Assembly: GCF_007845675.1 (NCBI RefSeq)
Contig: NZ_VOBR01000036.1
Location: 1-64,000 of the forward strand
From: Lentzea tibetensis
GTDB lineage: Bacteria; Actinomycetota; Actinomycetes; Mycobacteriales; Pseudonocardiaceae
Direction of reading: 5' to 3'
Length of the DNA: 64,000 nucleotides
Both the position numbers and the translations under genes were made by a program. Below, in pieces: positions 43,077 to 51,957 of the stretch (its first letter is position 1; each line of letters opens with the position of its first letter). Under the pieces are notes generated by a model, which saw nothing but the letters and a program-made list of their open reading frames with translations, was not told the origin of the DNA and did not search any database.

Positions 43077-43627
43077 GCGCCGCCTCCGGCAGCGTTCCCC
43101 GACACCGAGCGCCAGGTGTCGATTGGCTCGCTTGCGGTGGCGGACAAGCGTTTCTGGCCCGGCACACCGAGCAACAGCGCGTCGCCAAAATCGACCACAC
43201 AGGACACGGTCACGCTGACCGTGCCGCCTGGCCGCATTCCGCCGGTGGCGGTGTCCACGCCCAGCGACCGGCACGCGACACCGGCCGAGGCCAGCGCGGT
43301 CGCCGCGGTCGCGTGTGCCGCGGCGACAGCCCGTGGCACGGTGCGTTCCATGCTGGCCGCCCTCGAGGCCTGATGCGCGGCATCATTGATCCGCAGGCGC
43401 GCGTCGACTCCCCGGTGGACGACCACGGCGACGAACACCAGCAGCATGACCAGAAACGGCGCCACCAGGGTGACTTCCGCGGCCACCGAGCCGCGATCGT
43501 TCCGCCACCAGGCCGACCACTCCTGGCCGCCGGATTCTCGCCGCTGCGGCCGTTGTAGGCGGCCGTGCGGGTGCCTGGCGGTCGGGTGCGCCGAGCGGGA
43601 GCGTAGAACGGATAGGCTGAACGTCAT
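43073..43627 (-). CDS. TadE-like pseudopilin, second copy
   Basis: 184 residues. After a 45-residue basic leader comes [20 protein letters not shown], with Gly then Glu at +5, the class III prepilin pattern expected for TadE. The rest ([35 protein letters not shown]) is extracytoplasmic with two Cys. It starts 6 bases after the preceding TadE-like gene and overlaps the TadG-like gene. It would be processed by the prepilin peptidase encoded at 51315-51956. Confidence 0.78.
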   Translation of the reverse strand: MTFSLSVLRSRSAHPTARHPHGRLQRPQRRESGGQEWSAWWRNDRGSVAAEVTLVAPFLVMLLVFVAVVVHRGVDARLRINDAAHQASRAASMERTVPRAVAAAHATAATALASAGVACRSLGVDTATGGMRPGGTVSVTVSCVVDFGDALLLGVPGQKRLSATASEPIDTWRSVSGNAAGGGA

Positions 43628-43633
43628 CGCCGG

Positions 43634-44110
43634 TCACCGGCCTGTCGCGACGTCGGGCACGAACCGTTCGACCGGCCCGACGGCCTCGGCGCGCACCGGC
43701 AGACTCAGGAACGGAACGACCGAGGTGGCGATGCCGGAGATCCGCACGGAGGCGGATACGGCGCCGCGCTCGGCGGCGATGTTGGTGCCGGTCAGCGGGC
43801 CTTGGGCCAACTGGTCGAGGAGTTGTTGTGCGCTGGCGGTGCCGGCCGCGGCAGTTCCGTTCTGGGCTCGCGCGGCGGCAAGCCCTTGCGCGGCAGCGGC
43901 TTGCGCGATGTGTGTGGCATGGCTCCACAGCGCGAACTGCACGATGGCCAGCAGGATCAACAGCAGCAGCGGTGTCGCGATCACGAGTTCCGCGCTGACC
44001 GCACCGAGATCTCCACGCAGAACCCGGCGCAGTCGACCGGACCGGTTCGCGCCCGGCCAGTGACCTCTCAACCCGCGCCGGTGGTGGTGGTCCGGCGGTG
44101 AGGCTGTCAT
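43634..44110 (-). CDS. TadE-like pseudopilin, first copy
   Basis: 158 residues from ATG 44110 (GTG 44122 is an alternative). DLGAVSAELVIATPLLLLIL has the Gly and +5 Glu of a class III prepilin, then AIVQFALWSHATHIAQAAAA, the usual TadE helix. It is followed by about 90 residues of mature domain without Cys. It lies directly after the Flp pilin gene. Minor pilin expected to start or regulate pilus assembly. Confidence 0.8.
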   Translation of the reverse strand: MTASPPDHHHRRGLRGHWPGANRSGRLRRVLRGDLGAVSAELVIATPLLLLILLAIVQFALWSHATHIAQAAAAQGLAAARAQNGTAAAGTASAQQLLDQLAQGPLTGTNIAAERGAVSASVRISGIATSVVPFLSLPVRAEAVGPVERFVPDVATGR

Positions 44111-44124
44111 AGCGGTCGTCACGG

Positions 44125-44313
44125 CTACAGGGTGATGCCGTTGGCCTTGGTGAGGACCTTCGCGGCGATGATGGCCACGACGGCGAGCGCGACTGCGACG
44201 AGCAGTGCGGTCACCAGCACGGTCTCGGTCGAGTACCCCGCCTCGGGGTTGCGGCGCAGCAGCTCGATGCGAGTCTTGAGCGTGGTCCACATTGCGTGCC
44301 AGTGCTCGTGCAT
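44125..44313 (-). CDS. Flp-type major pilin
   Basis: 62 residues from ATG 44313 with AAGGAG 6 bases upstream. The leader ends NPEAGYSTETVLVTALLVAV. Cutting after Ala would place Glu at +5, although the usual Tyr at +6 is Thr. One long hydrophobic helix and a short polar end (AKVLTKANGITL) complete it, as in Flp/Tad pilins. It lies just after tadC and before the TadE-like genes. It is the structural pilus subunit. Confidence 0.82.
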   Translation of the reverse strand: MHEHWHAMWTTLKTRIELLRRNPEAGYSTETVLVTALLVAVALAVVAIIAAKVLTKANGITL

Positions 44314-44359
44314 CGCGTTCTCCTTCCTGTCCAACGTCGAAGGCCCGTCGTGTCGGGAT

Positions 44360-45262
44360 CTACAGTCCATTGAGGACTTGTATGAGTGCCGGGTGGCCGA
44401 TGAATGCGAGAAATCCCAGGAACAGTGCCATGACCGGCAGTGACATGCGTTCGGTCGCGGACTGGGCGTCGGCCTCGGCGTCGGTGAGCTGGTGGGTGCG
44501 CAGCGCCGCGGCCTTGGCCGCGAGGCTGGCGCGGACCTTGGCACCCTCGGTCCCCGCCAGGCTGACCGATGCCGCGAGCTCGGCCAGTTCGGTGACGTCG
44601 AGTTCCTCGCCGAGCTGGCGCAGCATCGCCCAGGGTGTCGTGTGGGTGAGCCGCGCGGTGTCCAAGGCGCGCTGGATCTGCGCGAAGGCCCAGCTGCCGC
44701 CGATGGCGGCCGAGTCGTGCAGGGCGGTGTCGACGCCCGCGCCACCGGCCAGCGTGATCCACACGAGGTCCAGAAAGGACGACAGGGCGTGGCGGAACCC
44801 GGTGCGCGACCTCGCTGCCTCGGATCGCGCCTGCAGGTCGGGCAGTAGGAATCCGGCGGCGGCCAACAGGAGCCCGGCGACGATCGGGACCTCGAACGTC
44901 AGCGACAGCCCGGCCAACGCGAGCGCCAGGTGCAGCAGCATGGGCAGCAGGAGTCCGGCGAGAGCCAGTGTGGCCTTCTCCGCCAGGTGGCTGGCCAGTG
45001 GGCGGCCGATGAGGGCCAGATCGCGGCCGAGACGCTTGCCGGGCAACCCGAGGGCGCGTAGCGGTGCGACGGCGGGGCGGCCGAGCGTGGCCGCCCACCC
45101 GGTGTCGTCGATGACCAGGATCGGAGGCGGCACCGGGGGCGTGGTGGCGCGCGTGAGGATCACCTCGAGCGGGGGGCGGGTGGGAAGCGCCCACACGATC
45201 AAGGCCCATAGCCCAGTTCCGGTCCCGGTGCCCAGCACCAGTGCGGTGATCACGCCGGTCAC
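44360..45262 (-). CDS. tadC: TadC-like inner-membrane platform protein
   Basis: 300 residues. Membrane helices lie at about 5-25, 100-140 and at the C-terminus. The T2SSF domain is in between (HALSSFLDLVWITLAGGAGV, then LGEELDVTELAELAASVSLA and AEADAQSATERMSLPVMALF). With TadB it forms the platform that couples TadA to pilin extrusion. It starts 2 bases before the stop of tadB on the same strand, so it is translationally linked. Confidence 0.83.
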   Translation of the reverse strand: MTGVITALVLGTGTGTGLWALIVWALPTRPPLEVILTRATTPPVPPPILVIDDTGWAATLGRPAVAPLRALGLPGKRLGRDLALIGRPLASHLAEKATLALAGLLLPMLLHLALALAGLSLTFEVPIVAGLLLAAAGFLLPDLQARSEAARSRTGFRHALSSFLDLVWITLAGGAGVDTALHDSAAIGGSWAFAQIQRALDTARLTHTTPWAMLRQLGEELDVTELAELAASVSLAGTEGAKVRASLAAKAAALRTHQLTDAEADAQSATERMSLPVMALFLGFLAFIGHPALIQVLNGL

Positions 45263-45263
45263 C

Positions 45264-46193
45264 TCACACCTGTCCTTCTGCGACCAGTGGCCGGTCTTTG
45301 CGGGATCGCGTGTCGGCGATTGCCAGGAACCGCGTTGGCTCCGTGACGCGGGAGATGCGTGCCAGCCAGGCGAACCCGGCGGTGAACAGCCCGCCGATGC
45401 CGAGCAGAATCAGCTGGCCGGTCACGGAGTCGTAGGCCGACAGGTAGGAGCGGTTGAGCAGCACTACCCCGGCGGCGAACGCGAGAGTGGTGCCCACGAT
45501 CACCCGGACTGAGGTGCGGGTACGGGCGCGCCCGGCCTCGATCCGCATCCGCATCGACGCCTGCTCCCGCGCGGTCCGCGCGAGGGCACCCAGCAGGTCG
45601 CCGAGCTGGCGGGCCTGCTGCTCGGCGGCCGTGATCAGAGCGGCGATCACCAGGTCGCCGGTCGGATCGGCAACCTGGTCGGCCATTCCGCGCAGGGATG
45701 GCGCGAGGCGCTCGCCGTTCTCCAGGTTCACGGCGAGGTCGGTGATCTCGCTCCGGATCGGCGTCGGCGCCAGCTTCGCGGTGGCGAGGATGGCTTGCTC
45801 CAGGCCGGAGGCGGCCGACAGCGTGTCGCGCAGCATTTCGGTCCAGGTGGCGATGGCTTCGATGCGGGCGACTCGGCGCGCGTGTTCGGGGTCGCGGCCG
45901 AGCACGCGGGGCAGCGCCCAGCACGCGAGTCCGGCTAGGATCGCGCCGACGAACCAGCCGGTGATCACCCCGGTCGCCGCGCCTACCGCGATTGCGACGC
46001 CGAGGTGGATCAGGACGCGCCGGTGCCGCGGTCTGTCGCTGTGGTGTTGCCGGGACAGCGGGCGGCGCGGCCGGTTCGGGTCGACGCCGCGCCAGCCGAT
46101 GATCACCAGAAGTAGGCCGAGTCCGGCTCCGGTCCCCAGCAGCGCGGCGAGTCGGACTGTGGGGCTGAGGAGGAGGGTCACTGCGGCCACCAC
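45264..46193 (-). CDS. tadB: TadB-like inner-membrane platform protein
   Basis: 309 residues from GTG 46193, overlapping tadA by 16 bases. N-terminal helices (about 12-33 and 60-95) come before a T2SSF domain (WTEMLRDTLSAASGLEQAIL, NLENGERLAPSLRGMADQVA, ITAAEQQARQLGDLLGALA), and two C-terminal helices end it. It pairs with TadC as the membrane platform of the Tad machine. Confidence 0.83.
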   Translation of the reverse strand: MVAAVTLLLSPTVRLAALLGTGAGLGLLLVIIGWRGVDPNRPRRPLSRQHHSDRPRHRRVLIHLGVAIAVGAATGVITGWFVGAILAGLACWALPRVLGRDPEHARRVARIEAIATWTEMLRDTLSAASGLEQAILATAKLAPTPIRSEITDLAVNLENGERLAPSLRGMADQVADPTGDLVIAALITAAEQQARQLGDLLGALARTAREQASMRMRIEAGRARTRTSVRVIVGTTLAFAAGVVLLNRSYLSAYDSVTGQLILLGIGGLFTAGFAWLARISRVTEPTRFLAIADTRSRKDRPLVAEGQV

Positions 46194-47686
46194 CCGTCAG
46201 GGTGCTCGAGCGCGGCGGGGTCGAAGCCGGCGTCGACGAGGTCGTCGAGGGTGTCGGTGCGCAGCGCGCCGGGGACCGGCCGGGCACGGTGGTCGGGGCA
46301 GGGCCGGTAGATCTCGTTGGAGACCACCTGGGGGCCGTCGGCGTCGACGACCTCGCGGATCGAGGACACCACGCGGGTCGTGCGGTCTGTGGCGTGGGCC
46401 AGGTGCACCACGAAGTGCACCGCGCTGGCGACCAGCAGCGCGGTGGCCTCCAATGACAGCCGCTCGATGCCTTGTGCCGCGTAGGAGGCGAGTCTGGTGA
46501 ACGCGATCCGGGAACTGGAGGCGTGCAAGGTGGCCATCGAGCCGTCGTTTCCCTGGGACATGGCGTTGCACATCGGGATGACTTCCGGGCCGCGGATCTC
46601 GCCGACGATGACCCGGTCCGGGGACATGCGCAGGCCCCAGCGCACGAGGTCCGCTTGGGAGATCGTGCCCTCGCCCTCCACGTTCGGCTCGCGGGCCTGC
46701 AACGCGGTCACGTCCGCGTGGATGTTCGGGTCGCGCTGCAGGCCGAGTTCGAAGGCGTCCTCGATGGTGATGATCCGCTCCAGCGGGGCCATCTCCGACG
46801 CCAGCGCCCGTAGCAGGGTGGTCTTGCCCGCGCCGGTGCCGCCGGTGATCAGAATGTTCTTCCTGGCGCGCACCAGCGCCCGCAGGAACTCCCCGAGCCC
46901 GGCGTCGATGGTGCCGCGCTCGCGCAACTGGGGCAGCGTGGCGGTGAGGTAGCCGTGCCGGCGGATCGACAGCGCGGTCACCCCACCGGCGGTCAGGCCC
47001 ATCACCGCGAACAGCCGCTCCCCGCCGGGCAGCTGGAGGTTCACCGCCGGGGAACCTTGATCGAACCGCCGCTCCTGGCTGGACGCCCGCGCGGCGAGTA
47101 GCCGAACCAGGTCGGTCAGCTCCTCGTTCGACCCGGCGATCGGCGCGACCTGCTCGCGACGGCCGTCGGTGTGCTGGACGAACACCCGGTCCCACCGGTT
47201 GGCGTTGATCGTCTCGATCGTGGGGTTGTCCAGCAGCGGTTGCAGGCCGGCTAGGCCGAACAGTTCGTTGAGGACCTCGACGACCACCTGCTGCTCGAGC
47301 CCGGAGGGGACTAGCGAGCGGTTGGCGGTCAGCTCGTTCTCGTTGTGGACGCGGACCGCGGTGTCGAGGATCGACCGGGCCAGCTCGCGGCGGGCTTCCC
47401 GCGTCACGGGGGCGCCGGTGCGCGGTTGCTGGGCAGCCACCTGCCGGGGCAGTTCGGCGGCGAGGGTGTCGCGCAGGTGCCGCCGGAGCCGGCCCGCCGC
47501 GACCGTCAGATCGTCGTCGCCGTCGCTGAACTCGTCTGGCGGTGAGGCGGGACAGGGGTCGTTCTGCTCGGACGCCCACATGCGGCCGTTGGCCGTTGCC
47601 GCGTCGGCCCGGCCGGGCCCTTCGAGAGGTGGCCGGCGCGAGTGCAAGTGCATCGCGGGCGGATAACCGTTGGTGGGCTGGTTCAT
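46178..47686 (-). CDS. tadA: TadA/CpaF-family secretion ATPase
   Basis: 502 residues. The N-terminal 90 residues are variable. The NTD and CTD follow the CpaF type: LAGLQPLLDNPTIETINANR, Walker A GGTGAGKTT (about 282-290), the Asp box region IITIEDAFELGL, Walker B RMSPDRVIVGEIRG and the His box NDGSMATLHASS. This hexameric motor drives pilin assembly with TadB and TadC. It overlaps the upstream CpaE-like gene by ATGA. Confidence 0.92.
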   Translation of the reverse strand: MNQPTNGYPPAMHLHSRRPPLEGPGRADAATANGRMWASEQNDPCPASPPDEFSDGDDDLTVAAGRLRRHLRDTLAAELPRQVAAQQPRTGAPVTREARRELARSILDTAVRVHNENELTANRSLVPSGLEQQVVVEVLNELFGLAGLQPLLDNPTIETINANRWDRVFVQHTDGRREQVAPIAGSNEELTDLVRLLAARASSQERRFDQGSPAVNLQLPGGERLFAVMGLTAGGVTALSIRRHGYLTATLPQLRERGTIDAGLGEFLRALVRARKNILITGGTGAGKTTLLRALASEMAPLERIITIEDAFELGLQRDPNIHADVTALQAREPNVEGEGTISQADLVRWGLRMSPDRVIVGEIRGPEVIPMCNAMSQGNDGSMATLHASSSRIAFTRLASYAAQGIERLSLEATALLVASAVHFVVHLAHATDRTTRVVSSIREVVDADGPQVVSNEIYRPCPDHRARPVPGALRTDTLDDLVDAGFDPAALEHPDGWWPQ

Positions 47687-48594
47687 GACGCTGCTCCTCC
47701 CTGCGAATCGCGTTGCTCATCGGCCGGCAGATCAGGTGGGCTGGGTGCGAGCCGGAGTCCGCTGCTTGAGGCGGCACCGTTCGGTGCGGCGGGAGTCGAC
47801 CGCGCGACAGCCGTGTGTTTCTGGTCAGCGCCAGCCAGGTCGAAGGAGGGAGGCGGCGCTGCTGGCGTGGGCGTCAGCACGACGGCGACCTTGTGCGCGA
47901 ACCGGCCCAGCGCGGAGTTCGACGGCGCGCTGCGGCCCCACCGTGACCGTGGCGGTCGTCCGCACAGCACGGCGGCGCCGCGCTCGTCGTGCGGAACGCG
48001 GCCCAGCGGCGGCACGCCGAGCTCCCGGCTGACCTCGGTGGTGGAGTAGCCCTCGCCGACCAGCAGCAGCGCGGCCCGTGGCGCCCAGCGGCCGACCGCG
48101 GGCAGTCGGCGGGCCAGGTGCGCGAGGTCGTCGGCGTGAGCACGGGTGAGCAGCACGAGCACATCGGACTCGCGCACGATGCCCATCGCCGCGGACCCGT
48201 GATCGATCCGGCCGCAGTCCGCGATCACCACAGTGTCCGGGGCGTTCGCGGTGCTTCGCAGGACATCGACGCCTGCGGACGAGTTCGGCGGCAGGGCTAG
48301 CAGCGCCGCTCGCGCTTGGTCGGCGTCCGGTGGCGTAGTCACCACTGGGAGCCCGCCCGGCAGAGCTTGGGTGTGCTGCCACAGCAACTCAGAGTCAGGG
48401 CTGCTCCGTGCCGCCGCGGCAAGGCTGAGCAGACCGGGCGTGGACGGCAAGCAGAACCGCGTCGCGATGTCGCCCCCGGACGGATCCGCCTCCACCAGGA
48501 CAGTGCGGACCGGTGCGGGCCAACGCGCCGCCAGGGCAACCGAGAATGTCGTCACGCCCGGCGAGCCCTTCAGGCTGAGGACAGCGACCAGCAT
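47683..48594 (-). CDS. CpaE/MinD-like protein
   Basis: 303 residues. The N-terminus reads LVAVLSLKGSPGVTTFSVAL, a deviant Walker A in which the usual KGGxGKT is replaced (SPGVTT lacks the second Lys). VLVEADPSGGDIATRF and VVIADCGRIDHGSA correspond to the switch regions of ParA/MinD-type proteins. The last 80 residues are Pro-rich. In Tad systems CpaE/TadZ places the machinery in the cell. The missing P-loop Lys suggests weak or no ATP hydrolysis. Confidence 0.78.
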   Translation of the reverse strand: MLVAVLSLKGSPGVTTFSVALAARWPAPVRTVLVEADPSGGDIATRFCLPSTPGLLSLAAAARSSPDSELLWQHTQALPGGLPVVTTPPDADQARAALLALPPNSSAGVDVLRSTANAPDTVVIADCGRIDHGSAAMGIVRESDVLVLLTRAHADDLAHLARRLPAVGRWAPRAALLLVGEGYSTTEVSRELGVPPLGRVPHDERGAAVLCGRPPRSRWGRSAPSNSALGRFAHKVAVVLTPTPAAPPPSFDLAGADQKHTAVARSTPAAPNGAASSSGLRLAPSPPDLPADEQRDSQGGAAS

Positions 48595-49313
48595 CAGCGA
48601 TCACCGCCCGACAGCAGCACCAGCGACAACTGGCCCACCGGGATCGCGGCGACCTGGCGGGCGGCGGCCTCGGCCAACTGCACCGACACCACCGTGGTCT
48701 GCTCGTTGGGTGGTGTGGTCACGCTGGTGACCACGCCCGGCCATACCGGTGCCGTCTCCGATGCCGGTGGAGACGTGGCCGACCCGTTCGCGCCACCGGG
48801 GACGAACACCACGGACACCCGTGCCCCTGGCACTACTTCCGCCGGGAACTGCCCGGCTTTGAGCGCCAACGACGCGATCGATTGCCCTGCAACGGGAACG
48901 GCAGGAGTTCCGACTGAGTCCGGCGTGAGCAACGCGCCCGCGGGAAGGCTCACCGACATCGTCTTGCCCACCACACTCGCGGCCTGTCCGGCGTCCACGA
49001 CGCTCACGTCGGGATCGACCGCCACGTTGACCTGCCGTAGATCCTGCGCGCTCAGCAGATGGCCGACGGTTACCGGACGCGCCAGCGCCAGGACCGGTTG
49101 CCGATCACCGGCGGTCAGCGAGATCCACAGAAACGTCGCCGTGCACACGATCACGAGCAACACGCCGAGCAGGAGGTAGGGCAGGCTCCGGCGACGACCC
49201 GCGCCCCGCAGCCGTGAGGCGGCATCCGGGTTCTTGCCGTTGCTCACCCACGGTGCATCGTCCGATGTGGACGAACGGTCGGAGTTCGGATTGCTCGTCA
49301 CAAGTGTCTTCAT
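48594..49313 (-). CDS. CpaB/SAF-domain protein
   Basis: 239 residues from ATG 49313, selected because GGAGG lies 8 bases before it. A cytoplasmic 40 residues and a single membrane helix (SLPYLLLGVLLVIVCTATFL) come before a SAF domain (LALARPVTVGHLLSAQDLRQ, SVSLPAGALLTPDSV) and a RcpC/CpaB-like end with WPGVVTSVTTPP and VVSVQLAEAAARQVA. In Tad systems this protein helps pilus passage through the envelope. It overlaps the CpaE-like gene (ATGA). Confidence 0.8.
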   Translation of the reverse strand: MKTLVTSNPNSDRSSTSDDAPWVSNGKNPDAASRLRGAGRRRSLPYLLLGVLLVIVCTATFLWISLTAGDRQPVLALARPVTVGHLLSAQDLRQVNVAVDPDVSVVDAGQAASVVGKTMSVSLPAGALLTPDSVGTPAVPVAGQSIASLALKAGQFPAEVVPGARVSVVFVPGGANGSATSPPASETAPVWPGVVTSVTTPPNEQTTVVSVQLAEAAARQVAAIPVGQLSLVLLSGGDR

Positions 49314-49428
49314 GCCAGCGCCTCCAGGCATGGGGGTAGTGCGCCGCGTCGCCGGTGCTGATCAGCGAGCGGAACGACGAGTTTGCTCTGTGTTCTCGGT
49401 GATGTGGGCGGAGCTGCCTCGCGAAGGG

Positions 49429-50448
49429 TCAGCCGCTGCCGTTGTTCAGGGCCTGGGACTCGGCCACGCGGAACGCCGCATTGCCGGTCGTCGTCATGTC
49501 CGGGAACGTCCCGCCCTGGCCTGCGCCCGACCACGTGACCGTCCAATGCACGGTCGCGGAGGCGGGGAAGGTCTGACCTGGTTGGCGGGCCGAGGATCTG
49601 CGATAGGTGTGTCCGCAGTCCGGGGAACCCGATGTCGGATCGAGGCTCGCCCGAAACGGGGTACCTGGCCCCGTGCAGCTCACCGTGCTGCCGTCGCCCA
49701 TTGACCAGGTCACCGCCGTCGGTGTCGCTACCGCGGTCACCGACACACCGGGCACGGATGCGGTCGCCGAGATAGGAGCCCACCCTGTGGAGAGCCACAG
49801 CCAGGTCGGTAGGTGCACCAACTGGTCACCGGACGGGCTTGTCGCGATCGTCGGTGCGGCGAGCCGCAGCTGCTTGCGCGCCAGCTGCGCCAGCTCGGCC
49901 GGTGAGGGCAGCATCGCCGCTCCGGGCTGGTGTCCGTCGGCAATCCACACCGGCGGCCGGTACAGCGCATCCGCCACCCCCTCGCCGGTGCACTTCCAGA
50001 GGTACCAAGCCCCCGGCTGGCCCTGAGCAGCTTGCTGCGCCAGGACGGCGATACGCGGCTGGCGGGTGAGCACCGCCGGTCGCGCCGTGGCAATGCCTGA
50101 GGTCAACGGCCGACCGAGGGCCGCGGTCACCACGCCGCCGGACGGTGGCTGGTAGTCGCTCTTCACATACGAACAGTTCGCCAAGTTCGAGTTGCCCCCG
50201 ACGATCGTGTCCCCGTTGTCACTGCCGTCACCCCGGTTGGCCGAGCCACGACGCCCAGTGTCGGGCTTCCCGTTGCCAGGGCTGTTCGGCTTGGGGTTCG
50301 TGCCGCTCTTGCCCGCGCCGAGATCGCAGACCGGCGAAGGGGTTTGGCTACAGTTCGTGCTGCCCCAGCCGTTGTCCGCGAGAGCGGGTGCTGCGCCACC
50401 GAGTATTCCGACCGCGGTGATCCCTGTGATGACTGCGAAACGTCGCAT
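49429..50448 (-). CDS. Secreted protein with PKD-like C-terminus
   Basis: 339 residues. Sec signal (MRRFAVITGITAVGILGGAA, cut after ALA), then a Gly/Asn/Ser-rich low-complexity region with four Cys, a middle domain (GAWYLWKCTGEGVADALYRP) and a beta-rich C-terminus (TAVTWSMGDGSTVSCTGPGT, CGHTYRRSS) that resembles PKD folds. It starts 3 bases after the lipoprotein gene and comes before the cpaB-like gene in the Tad cluster. It is probably a surface component exported by Sec and associated with the pilus. Confidence 0.7.
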   Translation of the reverse strand: MRRFAVITGITAVGILGGAAPALADNGWGSTNCSQTPSPVCDLGAGKSGTNPKPNSPGNGKPDTGRRGSANRGDGSDNGDTIVGGNSNLANCSYVKSDYQPPSGGVVTAALGRPLTSGIATARPAVLTRQPRIAVLAQQAAQGQPGAWYLWKCTGEGVADALYRPPVWIADGHQPGAAMLPSPAELAQLARKQLRLAAPTIATSPSGDQLVHLPTWLWLSTGWAPISATASVPGVSVTAVATPTAVTWSMGDGSTVSCTGPGTPFRASLDPTSGSPDCGHTYRRSSARQPGQTFPASATVHWTVTWSGAGQGGTFPDMTTTGNAAFRVAESQALNNGSG

Positions 50449-50451
50449 GGC

Positions 50452-51033
50452 TCAACACGTCCCCGCGTCGTGTACGCCGTAGTCGGACACCTTCCATGAT
50501 CCGTCGGTCTGCTTCTGCACGATGGCGTTGATCAGGTGACGACCGCCGGGCTTGTTGTCGGCGAGCTGGCCGTTGTCCTTGCGGTACTTCAACCAGTTGG
50601 TCGAATCTCCGCAGTCGGTCACCACGATCTTGGTGGGAGTATCCGCAGGCTCTACGGAGGACACGGTCGGGCTCAGCTTTGGCTCGCCCTTGGTCACCAG
50701 GCCATTGACGTGATCCGCGTACAGGCCTCGTGACAGGTTCGTCAGCGCGATACCGGTGGCGTGCTGCCCGAGCTTTGCTGACTGCCAGTCCGAGGTCGTC
50801 CCAGCCGCGACAAAGTCCTGCCACATGCCTTGGTACACCGCGAGCGCATCCTGTTTTGCCTTGTCCGCGGGAGACGCGGGAGAGGTCAACGTCGAGGTCG
50901 CAGTTGCCTCTACTCCACGCGTCCCAGGTGGCGGAGTAGTGGACGTGCCGAGACCGCACGCGACCGTGGCCGCTGCGCTGAGTGCCAACGTCGCAGCCTT
51001 GCTGCAGATCGTCCAGTGCTTGCCTCGTGTCAC
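50452..51033 (-). CDS. Lipoprotein at head of Tad cluster
   Basis: 193 residues from GTG 51033. The signal peptide ends in lipobox-like TVAC (residues 23-26), then GLGTSTTPPP. The mature domain (LAVYQGMWQDFVAAGTTSDW, ALTNLSRGLYADHVNGLVTK, VVTDCGDSTNWLKYRKDNG, DGSWKVSDYGVHDAGTC) has an NTF2-like profile often seen in actinobacterial secretion clusters. It is the first gene of the leftward Tad operon, so it sits beside the promoter in 51034-51314. Confidence 0.75.
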   Translation of the reverse strand: MTRGKHWTICSKAATLALSAAATVACGLGTSTTPPPGTRGVEATATSTLTSPASPADKAKQDALAVYQGMWQDFVAAGTTSDWQSAKLGQHATGIALTNLSRGLYADHVNGLVTKGEPKLSPTVSSVEPADTPTKIVVTDCGDSTNWLKYRKDNGQLADNKPGGRHLINAIVQKQTDGSWKVSDYGVHDAGTC

Positions 51034-51314
51034 ACTCCACCTCCCAAGTCAGCTGGAGCTAGTTGGTCAATGCTCTTCTCTACGTGTACACCTCGGTGCC
51101 AGGTGCACTTCAAGGTGCACAAGGACACGACTTGAAATGTGTGCTGTGTTTGTCGAGACAGATGCACGCTTGAGGTGAACAGCGTCCGGAGATGTCGGCC
51201 TGCTGAGTGAAGGACTCCAGCGGTGGTCGACGCGCCGCGTGTGATCGTCGGCTGGTGACTTGGATCCAACACGTGTGCCAACTGTGCGGCGACGAAGGGG
51301 AAGGGAACGGGGTC
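51034..51314. promoter_or_regulatory. Divergent promoter region of Tad genes
   Basis: This region separates the leftward Tad operon from the rightward prepilin peptidase gene. It holds a direct repeat GGTGCAC (51102-51108 and 51114-51120) and the motifs CTTCAAG (51108-51114) and CTTGAAA (51131-51137), which form an inverted pair, with a related CTTGAGG near 51169. These are candidate binding sites for a shared regulator. Confidence 0.5.
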
Positions 51315-51956
51315 GTGTCGGTGTGGGCCATCGTGGTGTGGGCAGCGCTGGGAGTCGTCGTCGGCGCGGGCTTGAATTCGCTAGCCCGTCGAGTGATCGA
51401 GCCGACGGTGTCTGAAGCTGTCCGCGCGGCTCGAACGATCACGGCGTCAGTTACGGGAGTGCTCCACGGGTTGCTGGCGTGGCGCCTGGCGTTGTGGCCT
51501 GAGCTCGCCGCCTACAGTGCCCTGGCGGCCATCGGGGTCCTGCTCGCCGTGATAGACGTTATTGAGCATCGCTTGCCGTCGAGGCTGATTGCGGTGGGCT
51601 ATCTGCTGTTGCTCGCACTGTTCGGGTTCGCGGCGGTCGTGCGGGACAACGGAGCCGCGATGGTGCGCGCTGCGGCGAGCATGGGCGTGGTCTTCGTGGT
51701 GTATCTGGTGCTCGCTGTTGCCACGAATGGCGGGCTTGGGGCAGGAGACGTCAAGCTCGCCGGGTTGCTCGGGTTGGCGCTCGGCTGGCTCAGTTGGTCG
51801 GCGGTGCTGGCCGGAATCGTTGTGGGCCTGTTCTACGGTGCCGTTGCTGGTGCGCTACTGATGGCCCTGGGCAAGGCAACGCCCCGAAGCCCCATCCCGT
51901 TGGGGCCTGCGATGCTCGCGGGCGCTTTTACCGCTGTGCTCAGCTTCGGTACCTGA
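51315..51956 (+). CDS. Prepilin peptidase (A24 family)
   Basis: 213 residues from GTG 51315 (GAAGGG upstream). About six membrane helices. The two catalytic Asp are visible: Asp81 in AVIDVIEHRLPSRL and Asp145 in LGAGDVKLAGLLG (the GxGD motif). It should cut the leader of the Flp pilin and the TadE-like proteins encoded at 43-44 kb. It is short because the N-terminal methylation domain is absent, as in TadV/CpaA-type enzymes. It ends 1 base before the stop of the opposing GGDEF gene. Confidence 0.88.
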   Translation: MSVWAIVVWAALGVVVGAGLNSLARRVIEPTVSEAVRAARTITASVTGVLHGLLAWRLALWPELAAYSALAAIGVLLAVIDVIEHRLPSRLIAVGYLLLLALFGFAAVVRDNGAAMVRAAASMGVVFVVYLVLAVATNGGLGAGDVKLAGLLGLALGWLSWSAVLAGIVVGLFYGAVAGALLMALGKATPRSPIPLGPAMLAGAFTAVLSFGT

Positions 51957-51957
51957 C

